A stretch of 64,000 nucleotides of DNA from Francisella philomiragia subsp. philomiragia ATCC 25015 (GCF_000156715.1 NZ_DS999316.1:110619-174618); one strand, 5' to 3'. Shown: positions 36,138-47,519, counted from the stretch's first letter. The notes: generated by a model not told the origin, from the sequence alone. Translations and numbers: made by a program.

Positions 36138-37454
36138 ATGCAAGTTACTGTAGAGAAGAAAGAAGGTATCCATTGTTCACTATTGATCGAAGTACCAGCT
36201 AATGAAGTTGATAGTATCGTTACAAAAGAAATTAACAAAACAGCAAAAACTATCAAGATGGATGGTTTCAGACCTGGTAAAGTACCTGCTGGTATGGTTG
36301 AGAAGAAGTATGGTGAGCAAATCCGTATGGAAGTAATCTCTGACTTGATTCCTCAAAAATACTCTAAAGCTATTCAAGATGAGAAATTAGCTGTAGCTGG
36401 TATCGAAGTAGAGTTAAAAGAAAATAAAAAAGGTGAGCCTCTTAAGTTTGTTGCTAATCTTGAGCTTTTCCCAGAGTTTGAAGTTACTGGTTTTGAAAAA
36501 ATTGAAGTTCAAAAGCCTGTTGTTGAGCTAACTGACAAAGAAGTTAAGCAAATGATCGAAAATCTTAGAAAACAGTTAGCTACATTCTCAGAAGTAGAAA
36601 GAGCTGTACAAAAAGATGACAAAGTAGTGATTGATTTTGTTGGTAAGAGAGATGGTGAAGTGTTCGAAGGCGGTTCAGCTAATGATCAAGAATTAGTAAT
36701 TGGTTCTGGTCAAATGATTCCAGGTTTTGAAGATGGTATCATCGGTATGAACAAGGATCAGCAGAAAACTATCACAGTTACTTTCCCAGAAGAGTACCAA
36801 AACAAAGATCTAGCTGGCAAAGAAGCTACTTTTGATATCACTGTTAAGAAGATTCAAGAAGCTCAATTACCAGAAGTTGATGATGAGTTTGTTGCTAAGT
36901 TTGGTGTTAAAGGTGGCGTAGATACTTTTGAAGATGAAATCAAAGAAAATATGCAACGTGAGCTTAAGTTCATCTTACAAAGAAAAGTAAAAGATCAAGT
37001 CTTCAAAGGTTTAAGAGAAATCGCTGAGTTTGAAACTCCAAAAGCTCTAATCAAAAGAGAAATTGATGCAGCTAAACAAAATTTAGTTAAACAAATGGGC
37101 GGCGGTCAAAATTTTGATGTTAACCAATTACCAGATAACTTATTTGAAGCTAATGCTAAGCAAAAAGTTGAGACTAGTCTAATACTTGACAGTATTATAG
37201 AGTCTCAAAAATTCCAAGCTGAAGATGCAGAAGTTGAGAGCTTATTAGATGAGTTAGTTCAAGCTTATGAAGAGCCAGAAAAAACTAAAGAGCAAATCAA
37301 AAAGAATGATAGAGAAATTTCAAATCTTAAAGGCTTAGTAATTGAAAATAAGCTAACTGATTGGGTACTATCTCAAGCTCAAGTAACTGAAAAGCAAGAA
37401 GATTTCTTCGAAGTTATTAAAGAAAATATGCAAGCTCAACAAGCTGGTTTCTAA
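36138..37454 (+). CDS. tig: trigger factor
   Basis: Ribosome-associated chaperone and peptidyl-prolyl isomerase, 438 residues. The ribosome-binding loop [17 protein letters not shown] lies near residues 41-57, an FKBP-type domain at about 150-245 ([25 protein letters not shown]) and a helical C-terminal chaperone domain follows. It heads the tig-clpP-clpX-lon-hupB series, with 25 bases to clpP. Confidence 0.97.
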   Translation: MQVTVEKKEGIHCSLLIEVPANEVDSIVTKEINKTAKTIKMDGFRPGKVPAGMVEKKYGEQIRMEVISDLIPQKYSKAIQDEKLAVAGIEVELKENKKGEPLKFVANLELFPEFEVTGFEKIEVQKPVVELTDKEVKQMIENLRKQLATFSEVERAVQKDDKVVIDFVGKRDGEVFEGGSANDQELVIGSGQMIPGFEDGIIGMNKDQQKTITVTFPEEYQNKDLAGKEATFDITVKKIQEAQLPEVDDEFVAKFGVKGGVDTFEDEIKENMQRELKFILQRKVKDQVFKGLREIAEFETPKALIKREIDAAKQNLVKQMGGGQNFDVNQLPDNLFEANAKQKVETSLILDSIIESQKFQAEDAEVESLLDELVQAYEEPEKTKEQIKKNDREISNLKGLVIENKLTDWVLSQAQVTEKQEDFFEVIKENMQAQQAGF

Positions 37455-37479
37455 ACTAGTTTATAAAGAGAGGTTATAA

Positions 37480-38085
37480 ATGATAACTAACAACTTAGTT
37501 CCTACTGTCATCGAAAAAACAGCTGGTGGTGAGAGAGCTTTTGATATTTATTCAAGACTATTAAAAGAGCGCATAGTTTTTTTAAATGGTGAGGTAAATG
37601 ATCATTCAGCTAACTTAGTGATCGCACAGCTACTTTTTTTGGAGTCAGAGGATCCTGACAAAGATATATATTTCTATATCAATTCTCCGGGTGGTATGGT
37701 TACAGCTGGTATGGGTGTGTACGATACTATGCAGTTTATCAAACCAGATGTGAATACTATTTGTATCGGTTTGGCTGCTAGTATGGGATCATTACTATTA
37801 GCAGGTGGCGCAAAAGGTAAAAGATATAGCTTACCAAGTTCACAGATCATGATTCACCAGCCACTAGGTGGTTTCAGAGGTCAAGCTTCTGATATAGAAA
37901 TTCATGCAAAAAATATTCTGCGTATCAAAGATAGATTAAATAAAGTTCTAGCTCATCATACTGGGCAGGATTTAGAAACTATAGTCAGAGATACTGATAG
38001 AGATAATTTTATGATGGCTGATGAAGCAAAAGAATATGGTCTTATCGATCATGTGATTGAGTCTCGTGAAGCAATTATTAAATAA
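37480..38085 (+). CDS. clpP: ATP-dependent Clp protease proteolytic subunit
   Basis: A 201-residue serine protease that forms the 14-mer barrel fed by ClpX. Catalytic Ser101 ([13 protein letters not shown]) and His126 ([11 protein letters not shown]) are clear, and an Asp near residue 175 completes the triad. The N-terminal 10 or so residues (before [12 protein letters not shown]) are the usual propeptide. It sits 24 bases upstream of clpX. Confidence 0.97.
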   Translation: MITNNLVPTVIEKTAGGERAFDIYSRLLKERIVFLNGEVNDHSANLVIAQLLFLESEDPDKDIYFYINSPGGMVTAGMGVYDTMQFIKPDVNTICIGLAASMGSLLLAGGAKGKRYSLPSSQIMIHQPLGGFRGQASDIEIHAKNILRIKDRLNKVLAHHTGQDLETIVRDTDRDNFMMADEAKEYGLIDHVIESREAIIK

Positions 38086-38109
38086 TTAAAGGAAGTCTAA
38101 TTTAATAAG

Positions 38110-39363
38110 ATGGCTAAAATTCTATACTGTTCTTTTTGTGGTAAATCACAACAAGAAGTCAAAAATATTATCGCAGGCCGTGATGGCAATATCTGTAATG
38201 AATGTGTCAGTAAATGTGCAGATAAAATCCATAATGCGACAGGAACTTCTGCAGAAGATGCATCATTTGAGAAGTTACCTAAGCCAATTGAAATCAAAAA
38301 ATATCTAGATGATTATATTATTGGTCAAGATAATGCTAAGAAAGTATTATCAGTTGCTGTATATAATCACTACAAAAGAATTACTTCAAATACTACAAAG
38401 GATGATGATACAGAACTTAAGAAAAGTAATGTATTGTTAATAGGCCCTACAGGTTCTGGTAAAACATTATTTGCCCAAACATTAGCTAAGCTTTTGAATG
38501 TTCCTTTTGCTATAGCTGATGCAACTACTCTTACAGAAGCTGGTTATGTAGGTGATGATGTTGAGAATATCATTGTTCGCTTATTACAAAATGCTGATTT
38601 TGATGTTGCCAAAGCTCAAAAAGGTATTATCTATATTGATGAGATAGATAAGATCGCACGTAAGTCTGAAAGTGCATCGATAACTCGTGATGTATCAGGA
38701 GAAGGTGTTCAACAGGCACTATTGAAGCTTATAGAGGGAACAGTGTCATCTGTACCTCCTAAAGGTGGTAGAAAACATCCAAACCAAGATATGATTCAGG
38801 TTGATACTTCAGATATATTATTCATCTGTGGTGGAGCTTTTGCTGGTATCGAAAAAGTTGTTAAGCATAGAATGGATAAAGTTAGTATTGGATTTAATGC
38901 GGATGTTATCCAGCAAAAAAATAGCCTAGATACTGAAAAATTAATGCAGAAAGTGGAAAGTGAAGATTTAACTAGATTCGGTCTTATTCCTGAGCTTATT
39001 GGGCGTTTGCCAATTGTTACAGTTCTTAATGAGCTTAAAGAAGAAGATTTGGTTAAAATTCTTACAGAACCTAAAAATGCTTTAATCAAACAATACGTCA
39101 AACTGTTTAAGTTTGATGATGTAGCTATTGAATTTAGTGATGAAGCTCTTGTTGAGATAGCTAAAAAAGCAATAGCTAAAAAGACAGGTGCGAGAGGCTT
39201 GAGAACAATTCTTGAAAATGTGCTTCTTGAAGTAATGTTCCATGTACCATCATCGGATGATATTGAGAAAGTTATCATTAATGATAAAGTCATATTAGAA
39301 CAAGAAGAGCCAATTCTTGTGACTAAAGCACAACAGCAAAAACAATTAAAAGAGATAATCTAA
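38110..39363 (+). CDS. clpX: ATP-dependent Clp protease ATPase subunit
   Basis: A 417-residue AAA+ unfoldase. The N-terminal zinc-binding domain has the pairs CSFCGKS and CNEC (residues 7-36). Walker A GPTGSGKT (about 115-122), Walker B YIDEIDK and the IGF loop for ClpP docking (IGFNAD near residue 261) are present. Usual length. It feeds ClpP and follows it in the operon; lon starts 25 bases further. Confidence 0.97.
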   Translation: MAKILYCSFCGKSQQEVKNIIAGRDGNICNECVSKCADKIHNATGTSAEDASFEKLPKPIEIKKYLDDYIIGQDNAKKVLSVAVYNHYKRITSNTTKDDDTELKKSNVLLIGPTGSGKTLFAQTLAKLLNVPFAIADATTLTEAGYVGDDVENIIVRLLQNADFDVAKAQKGIIYIDEIDKIARKSESASITRDVSGEGVQQALLKLIEGTVSSVPPKGGRKHPNQDMIQVDTSDILFICGGAFAGIEKVVKHRMDKVSIGFNADVIQQKNSLDTEKLMQKVESEDLTRFGLIPELIGRLPIVTVLNELKEEDLVKILTEPKNALIKQYVKLFKFDDVAIEFSDEALVEIAKKAIAKKTGARGLRTILENVLLEVMFHVPSSDDIEKVIINDKVILEQEEPILVTKAQQQKQLKEII

Positions 39364-39388
39364 AAAATCTACAGGAGAATGTAAGTTT

Positions 39389-41713
39389 ATGTCAGAAGTC
39401 CTAAATGTCGTTCCTGTTATTCCTTTAAGAGATGTAGTTATATATCCTTCGATGACTCTGCCTCTAAACGTAGGTCGTAAGAAGTCTATAGAAGCTGTCA
39501 AGCAGGCATCTAATAGTTATAATAATTATATCTTATTAGCTACGCAAAAGAATGGCTCTAGCTCTGGTGATGTTGTAGATAATATCTATGATATTGGTAC
39601 TTTAGCTAAAGTTGTTCAAATTATGAAACTTCCTGATGGTAGTTTGAAAATCATAGTTGAAGGTATAGCTAAGAGATTGGTAGCTAAATATGAAAGTATT
39701 GATGGCTGTATCTATGCAAATTTAGATAGTCTTCATATTGATGATAATTATGATCCAAGTCAGATTGATAAAGAGCTAAAAGCGATTTTGTTATCAATAA
39801 CTGATTCACTTAAAAAATTTGTTGATATCAGTGGTAAAGTATCAAAAGAATCTTTAGCTACGCTTATAAATACAGAAGAGCCTCATAAGTTTATATACGA
39901 GATCTCAACTATTCTAAATACTGAGATTGCCAAAAAACAAAAAATTCTAGAAGCTACAGATATTAAAAATAAAGCTCTATTACTCTTATCTTGTTTATAT
40001 GAAGAATTAGAAATTCTTGAATTAGAGGCTAAAATTAAAGATAGAGTTAAGTCTCAAGTAGATAAAAATCAGCGTGAATACTATCTAAATGAACAAGTAA
40101 AAGCTATTTACAAAGAACTTGGCGAAGCTGATGAAGAGTCAGAAGTGACGGCTCTAAAAAGTAGAATAGAAGCTACTAAGATGTCAAAAGAAGCTAAAGA
40201 GAAGTGCTTAAAAGAGCTTAAGAAGCTTAAAGCAATGCCTCCTTCTTCATCTGAATCTGCAGTGTCTAGAAACTATATTGAGACTATACTTTCATTACCA
40301 TGGGGCAAAAAAGCAAAAGTTAAAAAAGATATTAATTTAGCTGAAAAGGTTCTAGAGAAAGATCATTATGGTATCAAGAAGGTTAAAGAAAGGATTCTTG
40401 AGCATCTAGCTGTTCAGATCAAAAGAGATACTAATGCAAAAGCGCCTATTCTTTGTTTAGTAGGACCTCCGGGAGTTGGTAAGACATCTATTGGACAGTC
40501 TATTGCTAGAGCAACAGGGCGTGAGTATGTGCGTATGGCTTTAGGTGGCGTGCGTGATGAATCAGAAATTAGAGGTCATCGTCGTACATATATAGGCTCT
40601 ATGCCTGGTCAAATTATCCAAAAGATAATCAAATCCAAAACTGAGAATCCTCTTTTCTTACTTGATGAGATAGATAAGATTTCGTCAGACTTTAGAGGAG
40701 ATCCATCTGCAGCGTTATTAGAGGTGCTTGATCCAGAGCAAAATAGTACATTTAATGATCACTATTTAGAAATTGATTATGATTTATCTAAAGTAATGTT
40801 TGTTGCTACAGCAAACTCACTTGATATAGATCCTGCATTACGCGATAGATTAGAAATTATCCATTTATCAGGCTATACAGAAATTGAAAAGCAAGCGATT
40901 GCTAAACAATATCTAGTACCAAAAGCATTAGAAAATAATGGCTTAACAAAAAATGAGATTAATTTTACGCCTAAAGCAACGCTTGATATTATTCGATACT
41001 ATACAAGAGAAGCTGGTGTAAGAAATTTACAGCAAAAAATAGATGGCGTGTGTCGTAAGGCTGTTAAAAATCTTCTTAAAGATCCTGAGCATGGTAAAGT
41101 CTCGATTACTCAGAACAATCTTGAGGATTATCTTGGTGTACATCAGTTTGATTATGGTATCAAAAATGCTAAACCTAAAGTTGGTCAGGTCACAGGTTTA
41201 GCATGGACATCTGTTGGTGGGGAGCTATTAACTATAGAAGCTCTGGCAATGCCTGGCAAGGGTAAAGTCAAATATACTGGTAGTCTTGGTGATGTAATGA
41301 AAGAATCTATTGATGCTGCTTTTAGTGTTGTACGTTCGATATCGAAAGACTATAGGTTAGAAGATGATTTCTATGAGAAAAAAGATATACACATACATGT
41401 TCCTGAAGGTGCTACACCAAAGGATGGTCCAAGTGCTGGTATAGCAATGACTACAGCTTTGGTCTCTGTATATACAAACAAGCCTGTTAGAAATGATATT
41501 GCTATGACAGGAGAGGTTACTCTACGTGGAGATGTCTTAGCAATAGGAGGTCTTAAAGAGAAGCTTTTAGCTGCATTAAGGGGAGGAATTAAAGAAGTTT
41601 TGATTCCTAAACAAAATGTCAAAAATTTAGCTGACGTTGATAAAGAAATACTTGAAAAACTCGAAATAACACCTGTAAACAGCATAAAAGAGGTTTTAGA
41701 GAGAGTTTTTTGA
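39389..41713 (+). CDS. lon: ATP-dependent protease Lon
   Basis: A 774-residue soluble Lon. Order: N-terminal substrate domain (about 1-200), helical coiled segment, AAA+ module with GPPGVGKTS (about 355-363), and protease domain. The catalytic dyad is Ser682 ([10 protein letters not shown]) and Lys725 (GGLKEK). It follows clpX by 25 bases, giving a protease cluster probably induced by heat via RpoH, though I could not recognise a clean sigma-32 promoter. Confidence 0.97.
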   Translation: MSEVLNVVPVIPLRDVVIYPSMTLPLNVGRKKSIEAVKQASNSYNNYILLATQKNGSSSGDVVDNIYDIGTLAKVVQIMKLPDGSLKIIVEGIAKRLVAKYESIDGCIYANLDSLHIDDNYDPSQIDKELKAILLSITDSLKKFVDISGKVSKESLATLINTEEPHKFIYEISTILNTEIAKKQKILEATDIKNKALLLLSCLYEELEILELEAKIKDRVKSQVDKNQREYYLNEQVKAIYKELGEADEESEVTALKSRIEATKMSKEAKEKCLKELKKLKAMPPSSSESAVSRNYIETILSLPWGKKAKVKKDINLAEKVLEKDHYGIKKVKERILEHLAVQIKRDTNAKAPILCLVGPPGVGKTSIGQSIARATGREYVRMALGGVRDESEIRGHRRTYIGSMPGQIIQKIIKSKTENPLFLLDEIDKISSDFRGDPSAALLEVLDPEQNSTFNDHYLEIDYDLSKVMFVATANSLDIDPALRDRLEIIHLSGYTEIEKQAIAKQYLVPKALENNGLTKNEINFTPKATLDIIRYYTREAGVRNLQQKIDGVCRKAVKNLLKDPEHGKVSITQNNLEDYLGVHQFDYGIKNAKPKVGQVTGLAWTSVGGELLTIEALAMPGKGKVKYTGSLGDVMKESIDAAFSVVRSISKDYRLEDDFYEKKDIHIHVPEGATPKDGPSAGIAMTTALVSVYTNKPVRNDIAMTGEVTLRGDVLAIGGLKEKLLAALRGGIKEVLIPKQNVKNLADVDKEILEKLEITPVNSIKEVLERVF

Positions 41714-41798
41714 TGCTAAAGTATTGAAACACTACATTTTTAGTGTTATAAACTTATATGACACTTGTCGATTATGTATAAATAAAGGAGTTTAAGAC

Positions 41799-42071
41799 AT
41801 GAATAAGAGTGAATTAGTAAGTGCTATAGCTAAAGAAGCAGATGTTACTAAAGAAGTTGCTAGCAACACTCTAGATGCTACTATTGCTGCTGTAACTAAA
41901 GCTTTAAAAAATGGTGATAGCGTTACTCTAGTAGGTTTTGGAACTTTTCAAGTAAAAGAAAGAAGTGCTAGAGAAGGTAGAAACCCTAAAACTGGTGAGA
42001 CGATTAAGATTGCAGCTTCTAAAGTTCCAAGCTTTAAAGCAGGTAAAGGTCTTAAAGACGCTGTAAAATAA
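41799..42071 (+). CDS. hupB: HU-family DNA-binding protein
   Basis: A 90-residue nucleoid protein with the HU signature [22 protein letters not shown], of which the DNA-intercalating NP pair is in the arm (residues 60-63). The order lon-hupB-ppiD is common in gammaproteobacteria. A strong AAGGAG ribosome-binding site and two downstream hairpins show it is efficiently expressed and terminated. Confidence 0.97.
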   Translation: MNKSELVSAIAKEADVTKEVASNTLDATIAAVTKALKNGDSVTLVGFGTFQVKERSAREGRNPKTGETIKIAASKVPSFKAGKGLKDAVK

Positions 42072-42072
42072 T

Positions 42073-42131
42073 AAAAAATTACAAAAAAAGTAATTTTTTG
42101 AAAGGCATGCTTAACGGTATGCCTTTTTTTT
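42073..42131 (+). terminator. double hairpin terminator after hupB
   Basis: First hairpin: a perfect 10-bp stem AAAAAATTAC (42073-42082) with GTAATTTTTT (42090-42099). Second: AAAGGCAT (42101-42108) with ATGCCTTT (42119-42126) running into eight T residues to 42131. The second is a standard rho-independent terminator; the first could act in either direction. Confidence 0.85.
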
Positions 42132-42182
42132 ATCTATAATATCTATAGTTTAATAAAGCAGTAATTATTTAAGGTTGATAAA

Positions 42183-43616
42183 ATGTTACAGTCTTTCAAT
42201 GATAGGCTCAAAGGTCCATTTACCTGGATCATCATTATTTCGATAAGTTTTATATTTGTCATATCTGGTATGACATTTTTTTTCACGAATATTGGCTCAA
42301 GTAGATCTTATGTTGCAAAAGTAGGTGATAATGAGATAGGTTTACAACAGTTTCAGCAGTATGCTCAAAATGCTACAACCGAATCACAAAAGAGAGCTGT
42401 TTTAGATCAAATGATAAATCAGTATTTAATCCTTGCAGATGCTCAACGCCATAATATTGTTGTGTCTAAGTTAGCTTTACAATCCGCTATATTTACAAAT
42501 CCAATGTTCTTTGATAAAGATGGTAAATTTTCTGCAGATAAACTTAAGCAAGTTGTTGAATATATTGGAGGTATGAATAGATTAGAACAGATTCTAAGTC
42601 AAAATATTCAAGCAACAATGATTCCTAAAACTATAGCAGATACAGTAATCACTACAGACTATGAAAAGAAGCAACTAGCAAGTATTTATTTGGTTAATAA
42701 GAAAATAGAGTATTTGAAGCTATCTCCAGTAGATTTTCAATCCCAGGTTAAGCCAAATCAGCAAGATTTAGAAAGTTATTATAATGCTCATAAAAATGAT
42801 TATATAAATCCAGCTCAGAAAAATATTAGTTATTTCATAATTAGTAAAGAAGACTTTATGAGTAAAAATAATATCAATAATGATGAGTTACAAGAGTATT
42901 ATGAAACTCACAGAGAATTATTTAAAGATTTTGATAATAATACCAAAGCATCAATTCAAAAAATAATTCAAAATAGAAGAGCTTTAGAGCAGTTTAATAA
43001 TTATTCTCAAAATATTGACAGCGTGAAATTTGCTGAATTAGAAAAAACTTTAGGTAAAGCTAAAACAGCTAGCATTGTAAATAATGATGAATCAACAATA
43101 TCTGCGCTTACTAATGCTCAGTTTTTTGTAGATAATGACAAATATTCAAGTATCCCATTAGCTAATAATGAGCTTCTAGTATATCAAGTAGATAAGTCTC
43201 AACAAGCAAGTCAGCAAAAACTAGCTGATGTTAAAGATAAAGTATCTAAAGCTTTTGTTGCACAAAAATCCCAACAATTAGCTATAGAAAAATCGCAAAA
43301 ATTACTTGATGACTTGGTTAGCAATAAAAAAGTTAGTATTAGCTTCAAACAAGCAACCGTTGATAGTAACTCGAAATTATTTAGTAAAGAGTTTAATGAT
43401 TATGTGATGTTTAATACTAATAACCAGTATAATAGCTATCAAGCAAATAATGGTGATATATATATTTATAAAGTTACTAAGGTTGAACCTCTTGATAGTA
43501 AAAATGCCAAGTTACCTAGTCAGGTATTAAATGCAACTAAGGAAGAGGAGTTAAACTTCTATTTACAAGTAGTTAAGCAAGAAGTTCCGGTTAAAGTTAA
43601 TTACAAAAATATCTAA
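42183..43616 (+). CDS. ppiD: PpiD-like periplasmic chaperone without a clear parvulin domain
   Basis: A 477-residue inner-membrane-anchored periplasmic protein. A single membrane helix (about residues 13-37) follows a short cytoplasmic tail, then a SurA-N-like chaperone region (about 45-170). The central parvulin isomerase domain of E. coli PpiD (623 residues, GG-LGWF type motifs) is not recognisable; the protein is about 145 residues shorter. It is identified by the N-terminal anchor, the chaperone region and its place after hupB. MiaA starts at the next base. Confidence 0.8.
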   Translation: MLQSFNDRLKGPFTWIIIISISFIFVISGMTFFFTNIGSSRSYVAKVGDNEIGLQQFQQYAQNATTESQKRAVLDQMINQYLILADAQRHNIVVSKLALQSAIFTNPMFFDKDGKFSADKLKQVVEYIGGMNRLEQILSQNIQATMIPKTIADTVITTDYEKKQLASIYLVNKKIEYLKLSPVDFQSQVKPNQQDLESYYNAHKNDYINPAQKNISYFIISKEDFMSKNNINNDELQEYYETHRELFKDFDNNTKASIQKIIQNRRALEQFNNYSQNIDSVKFAELEKTLGKAKTASIVNNDESTISALTNAQFFVDNDKYSSIPLANNELLVYQVDKSQQASQQKLADVKDKVSKAFVAQKSQQLAIEKSQKLLDDLVSNKKVSISFKQATVDSNSKLFSKEFNDYVMFNTNNQYNSYQANNGDIYIYKVTKVEPLDSKNAKLPSQVLNATKEEELNFYLQVVKQEVPVKVNYKNI

Positions 43617-44543
43617 ATGAATAAACTAATCTATGGTCTTGCGGGACCAACAGCATCTGGTAAAACTTCTTTATCAATATCTATTGCAAATAAAATTAAT
43701 GCTGAAATAATTAGTGTTGATTCATCACTTGTCTATAAAGGTATGAATATTGGTACAGCTAAGCCAACTTTGGATGAGCAAGGTGGTATTAAACATCATT
43801 TAATAGATATAATTGAGCCAACAGAGAGCTTTTCAGTTGCTGATTTTATAACAAATGTTAATAAGATTAAAAAAGAGATTTGGAGTAGAGGAAAAGAGGT
43901 TTTACTCGTAGGTGGAACAATGCTTTATTTCAAAGGTTTGATAGAAGGCTTATCATCTTTGCCTGAATCTCAACTAGAGATAAGACAAACTTTAGAATTA
44001 GAAAGAAAAGCAAAAGGTTTACAGTATCTTCATCAGCAGTTAAATAAAATGGATCAAGAATCAGCTCAGAAAATTAATCCTAATGACCAGCAAAGAATAT
44101 TTCGTGCTTTAGAAGTAATTATGCTAACTGGTAAAAAATATTCTGAGCTTGTTAAGACATCTAAAGTTGGTGGATTAGAAGAGCAATTAAAACTATGTGC
44201 TTTGGTACCTAATGATAGGTCAATTCTACATAATAATATTGAATTAAGATTTAAACAGATGCTTGATCAAGGATTTCTAGATGAAGTTCAAAGTTTACGC
44301 AAAAATCCTAAGCTTACTAAAGAAACTACAGCTATCAGAAGTGTTGGTTATCGTCAGGCATGGGAATATTTAGATGGAGACATTAGCTATGAGGAGTTTG
44401 TCAAAAAGGGAATTGTAGCTACTCGGCAACTTGCTAAGCGTCAACTTACATGGATTCGTAACTGGCAGGATGAGATTAATCTAGTTGAGGTTGAAAACCA
44501 AAATAAAGAACAACAGATTCTAGAATATTTTGATTATAAATAA
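43617..44543 (+). CDS. miaA: tRNA dimethylallyltransferase
   Basis: Transfers the dimethylallyl group to A37 of UNN-reading tRNAs. The P-loop [11 protein letters not shown] is at residues 10-20; [24 protein letters not shown] and the C-terminal [13 protein letters not shown] are conserved. 308 residues is typical. It starts directly after the ppiD stop codon, and the order miaA-hfq-hflX is the classical gammaproteobacterial one. Confidence 0.97.
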   Translation: MNKLIYGLAGPTASGKTSLSISIANKINAEIISVDSSLVYKGMNIGTAKPTLDEQGGIKHHLIDIIEPTESFSVADFITNVNKIKKEIWSRGKEVLLVGGTMLYFKGLIEGLSSLPESQLEIRQTLELERKAKGLQYLHQQLNKMDQESAQKINPNDQQRIFRALEVIMLTGKKYSELVKTSKVGGLEEQLKLCALVPNDRSILHNNIELRFKQMLDQGFLDEVQSLRKNPKLTKETTAIRSVGYRQAWEYLDGDISYEEFVKKGIVATRQLAKRQLTWIRNWQDEINLVEVENQNKEQQILEYFDYK

Positions 44544-44583
44544 AATTTGCTGATAGATATAAATCTTGTTAGAATATATCGCG

Positions 44584-44602
44584 AAGTTTAATTGTTAAAC
44601 TT
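44584..44602. promoter_or_regulatory. perfect inverted repeat upstream of hfq
   Basis: AAGTTTAA (44584-44591), a TTG spacer and TTAAACTT (44595-44602) form an 8-bp perfect palindrome 46 bases before the hfq start. There is no T tract, so it looks more like an operator or 5' hairpin than a terminator. Confidence 0.5.
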
Positions 44603-44647
44603 GATAAAATAATAACTATAACAAAATAATTAAAAGGAAGTGAGACA

Positions 44648-44977
44648 ATGTCAAGAATATCATCTTTACAAGACCCGTTCTTAAACGCTCTAAGAAAAGA
44701 AAAAGTTAGCGTATCTGTATATCTAGTTAACGGGATCAAACTACAAGGTCAAGTAGAAGCTTTTGACCAATTCTGTATCGTACTTAGAAATACTGTAAAT
44801 CAAATGGTTTATAAGCATGCTATTTCTACTATAGTACCAGCTAAGAGTGTAAGAATGGTCTATAGCTCTTTTAACCCGTATCATCAAAATGCAAATGATG
44901 ATCAAGATGAGAATGTAGATGATATTCATTCTGATGAGCTTGAAGTTCAAGAAAATCAAGAAAACATAAACGAATAA
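44648..44977 (+). CDS. hfq: RNA chaperone Hfq
   Basis: A 109-residue Sm-like protein that pairs small RNAs with mRNAs. The Sm core (residues 7-65) includes [12 protein letters not shown] and the second motif [10 protein letters not shown]; the proximal-face FDQFCIVL segment is intact. The tail (about 70-109) is strongly acidic with many Asp, Glu and Asn residues. It follows an AAGGAAG ribosome-binding site. A palindrome lies 46 bases upstream. Confidence 0.97.
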   Translation: MSRISSLQDPFLNALRKEKVSVSVYLVNGIKLQGQVEAFDQFCIVLRNTVNQMVYKHAISTIVPAKSVRMVYSSFNPYHQNANDDQDENVDDIHSDELEVQENQENINE

Positions 44978-45024
44978 TAATCTCTATTCTTTTTTCTTTA
45001 ATAATTCCATTCGGAGTAATGTAA

Positions 45025-46332
45025 ATGGAATTTTTCGAATCTTATGAAGCAGGTAGTAAATGCTTGCTTGTAAATATAAATTTTAAATATCGCCGCGAAC
45101 TAAATGCTGATTTAACTGAGCTTGAAGGTTTAGTTTTAGCAGCTGATAAAGTTGTGTTGGAAAGTTTAGATTTCAATCACCCTGAACCTGATATCAAATA
45201 TTTTTGTGGTATGGGTAAAATGGAGATGATCAAAAATAAACGTGATGAGTTAGAAGCTGATCTTGTTGTGTTTAATCATCCATTAAGCCCATCTCAAGAG
45301 AGAAATATTGAGAAGTTTCTTGAGTGTAAGATTATGGATAGAACGAGGCTAATTCTTGAAATATTCTCACTTCGAGCAAAAACTCATGAAGGTAAACTTC
45401 AAGTTGAATTAGCGCAACTAAACTATCAGTCAACACGTCTAGTCAAAGGTTGGACGCACTTAGAAAGACAAAAGGGTGGTATAGGTGTACGTGGTGGACC
45501 GGGTGAAACACAGCTTGAGATCGATAGGCGTCTAATTAGACAAAGAATTAAACAAATTACTCAAAAGCTAGAAAAAGTAAAACATCATCGTGATTTAAGT
45601 AGGTCGTCACGAAAGAAAAATAATATTCCGACAATATCATTTGTTGGTTATACCAATGCTGGTAAGTCAACGTTATTTAATAAAATAACAAATGCAGATG
45701 TTTTAGCCAAAGATCAGCTCTTTGCAACACTTGATCCTACTTTGCGTAAAGTAATCGTGCCCAAGCTAGGTGAAGTTATTTTCTCAGATACAGTAGGTTT
45801 TATTAAAAATCTACCTCATGATTTGGTAGAAGCTTTTCATGCTACATTAGAGGAAGCTATAGAATCAGATCTATTAGTCCATGTCATAGATTATGCAGAT
45901 GAGGATTATAAAAGTTATATTGAGCAAGTAGAAAAAGTTCTAAAAGAAATAGGTATCGCAGATAAAGAGATGATCTGTGTTTATAACAAAATCGATAAAA
46001 TTGAGAATGCTTATGCTGGATTCGTTCCTATGGATGATTCAGACTCAAGTGTGGTTGGCAGAGTATATCTGTCTGCTCAGACTGGAGATGGTATTGAAGA
46101 GTTTTATCATGCGTTGGCTACATTTTTTAATAAAACATGGGTTAGTGAAACTTTAGAATTACCACCTAAATATTCAAAGGTTAGAGCTATGATGTATGAG
46201 CTTGGAGCTGTCGATGCCGAAGATGTTTCTGAAGAAGGTAACTATTTGCTTAAAATAAAAATTTCAGAAGATGATTTTGAAAGATTTAAAAGAGAATTTG
46301 ATTTAGACTTAGAAGAGTTCTTCGTTAAATAG
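45025..46332 (+). CDS. hflX: ribosome-splitting GTPase HflX
   Basis: A 435-residue GTPase that rescues stalled ribosomes. The N-terminal HflX domain holds the Gly-rich GGIGVRGGPGETQLE segment (about 153-167); the G domain has GYTNAGKS (about 209-216), DTVGFI and NKID. It lies 47 bases after hfq. The next members of the classical hfl cluster, hflK and hflC, follow only after an opposite-strand gene. Confidence 0.96.
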   Translation: MEFFESYEAGSKCLLVNINFKYRRELNADLTELEGLVLAADKVVLESLDFNHPEPDIKYFCGMGKMEMIKNKRDELEADLVVFNHPLSPSQERNIEKFLECKIMDRTRLILEIFSLRAKTHEGKLQVELAQLNYQSTRLVKGWTHLERQKGGIGVRGGPGETQLEIDRRLIRQRIKQITQKLEKVKHHRDLSRSSRKKNNIPTISFVGYTNAGKSTLFNKITNADVLAKDQLFATLDPTLRKVIVPKLGEVIFSDTVGFIKNLPHDLVEAFHATLEEAIESDLLVHVIDYADEDYKSYIEQVEKVLKEIGIADKEMICVYNKIDKIENAYAGFVPMDDSDSSVVGRVYLSAQTGDGIEEFYHALATFFNKTWVSETLELPPKYSKVRAMMYELGAVDAEDVSEEGNYLLKIKISEDDFERFKREFDLDLEEFFVK

Positions 46333-46340
46333 TTTCAATC

Positions 46341-47519
46341 TTATTTGTACTCAGGAACTTCAATTGGATCTTTAAATATTCCAGCCCCTATGAATTTAGA
46401 GATAACTGGTGTAGATGATATTTTAACTGTAATAGTCGATAAATACTTTTTGACTATTTCATCTGAAGCAGCCACAGACAAGTTAGTAAGCCCAACTTTT
46501 TGCTTTCTAGCTATTATGTCTTTTAGTCGATGTTGCCACTGATCAAAAGCAATATTATGATCTCCTTTTGCTTGATGAAGTTCGCCCGCTAATACATAAG
46601 CCTCAACAATTGCAAATATACTTCCTAGCCCCATTAGTATAGATGGACAAGCAGCAGAGTCGCCAACTAATGCAACTCTTCCTTTATGCCAAGTATCCAT
46701 ACGTATTTGGCTAACTTTATCAAAATAAATTTCTTCTACATCATCTAACTTATTAAGTATATCGGGAGTTTCCCAGCCAAAGTTATTGAAAGACGTTTGT
46801 AGCAACTCTTTTTTTTGCTCTAAAGTTGCTGGGAATTGTTTTACAAGGTCAGCATCTAATGTAAACATGATTAAAGTTTCATCTTGGTCTAGACACACTC
46901 TAGCTACTTGTCGTTTCTCACCAACGCTTAGAGCATAAGTATATTTCTCATAATGATCGTAACTTTTGAGAGAAAGAGCAGCTACATACTTATCTAAATC
47001 ATATTCTTGATATTCTGATTTATCAAAAGCGATGTTGCGTATATGAGAGTGTAAGCCATCAGCACCTATAACTAAATCAAAGTCTTCTTTAGTTCCATTA
47101 CTAAGATGAGCAGTTATAGTCTTATCTTTTTCTTCTATTTTTTCGATAGATGTACCAAACCTAATATCTATACCTTCGCAGGCTTTATAAATGGTCTCTG
47201 CAATATCTCCGCGTTTCACACTTAGAAATTCATCATAATTATCAGTAATCAGTGAAGAAATATTAACTTTAGAAGATCTTCTACCATTTTCATCAAAACA
47301 GTGAATGTTTTTGATTTGATATGACTTTGCTTTAAGTTGCTCAAAAAGTCCCATCTTTTTCATTATTTCACAAGCTGTACCCCAAAAGTCTACTAAATAT
47401 CCACCAGCTCTGAATTCTGGAGCTTTTTCAAAAAGAGTAGGTTGAAATCCATACTCTCTTAACCACCATGCTAAAGTTGTACCTGCTATACCAGTACCAT
47501 TGATTGCAATTTTTTTCAT
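46341..47519 (-). CDS. FAD-dependent monooxygenase (PHBH/TetX-like)
   Basis: A 392-residue flavoprotein hydroxylase. The N-terminal Rossmann loop GTGIAGTTLAWWLRE (about 8-22), the central DLVIGADGLHSHIR (about 155-168) and the GRVALVGDSAACPS loop (about 280-293) are the three FAD/NADPH motifs of this class. I choose the ATG at 47519, eight bases after AGGG; one at 47525 is nearly as good, and the frame opens at 47600. Substrate unknown; it resembles TetX and aromatic hydroxylases. It interrupts the hfl cluster on the opposite strand. Confidence 0.85.
   Translation of the reverse strand: MKKIAINGTGIAGTTLAWWLREYGFQPTLFEKAPEFRAGGYLVDFWGTACEIMKKMGLFEQLKAKSYQIKNIHCFDENGRRSSKVNISSLITDNYDEFLSVKRGDIAETIYKACEGIDIRFGTSIEKIEEKDKTITAHLSNGTKEDFDLVIGADGLHSHIRNIAFDKSEYQEYDLDKYVAALSLKSYDHYEKYTYALSVGEKRQVARVCLDQDETLIMFTLDADLVKQFPATLEQKKELLQTSFNNFGWETPDILNKLDDVEEIYFDKVSQIRMDTWHKGRVALVGDSAACPSILMGLGSIFAIVEAYVLAGELHQAKGDHNIAFDQWQHRLKDIIARKQKVGLTNLSVAASDEIVKKYLSTITVKISSTPVISKFIGAGIFKDPIEVPEYK

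Noticed and set aside
38796-39293. 165-residue open frame on the minus strand
   Set aside because: Antisense to clpX, Ser/Leu-rich, no motif; produced by codon bias of the real gene.
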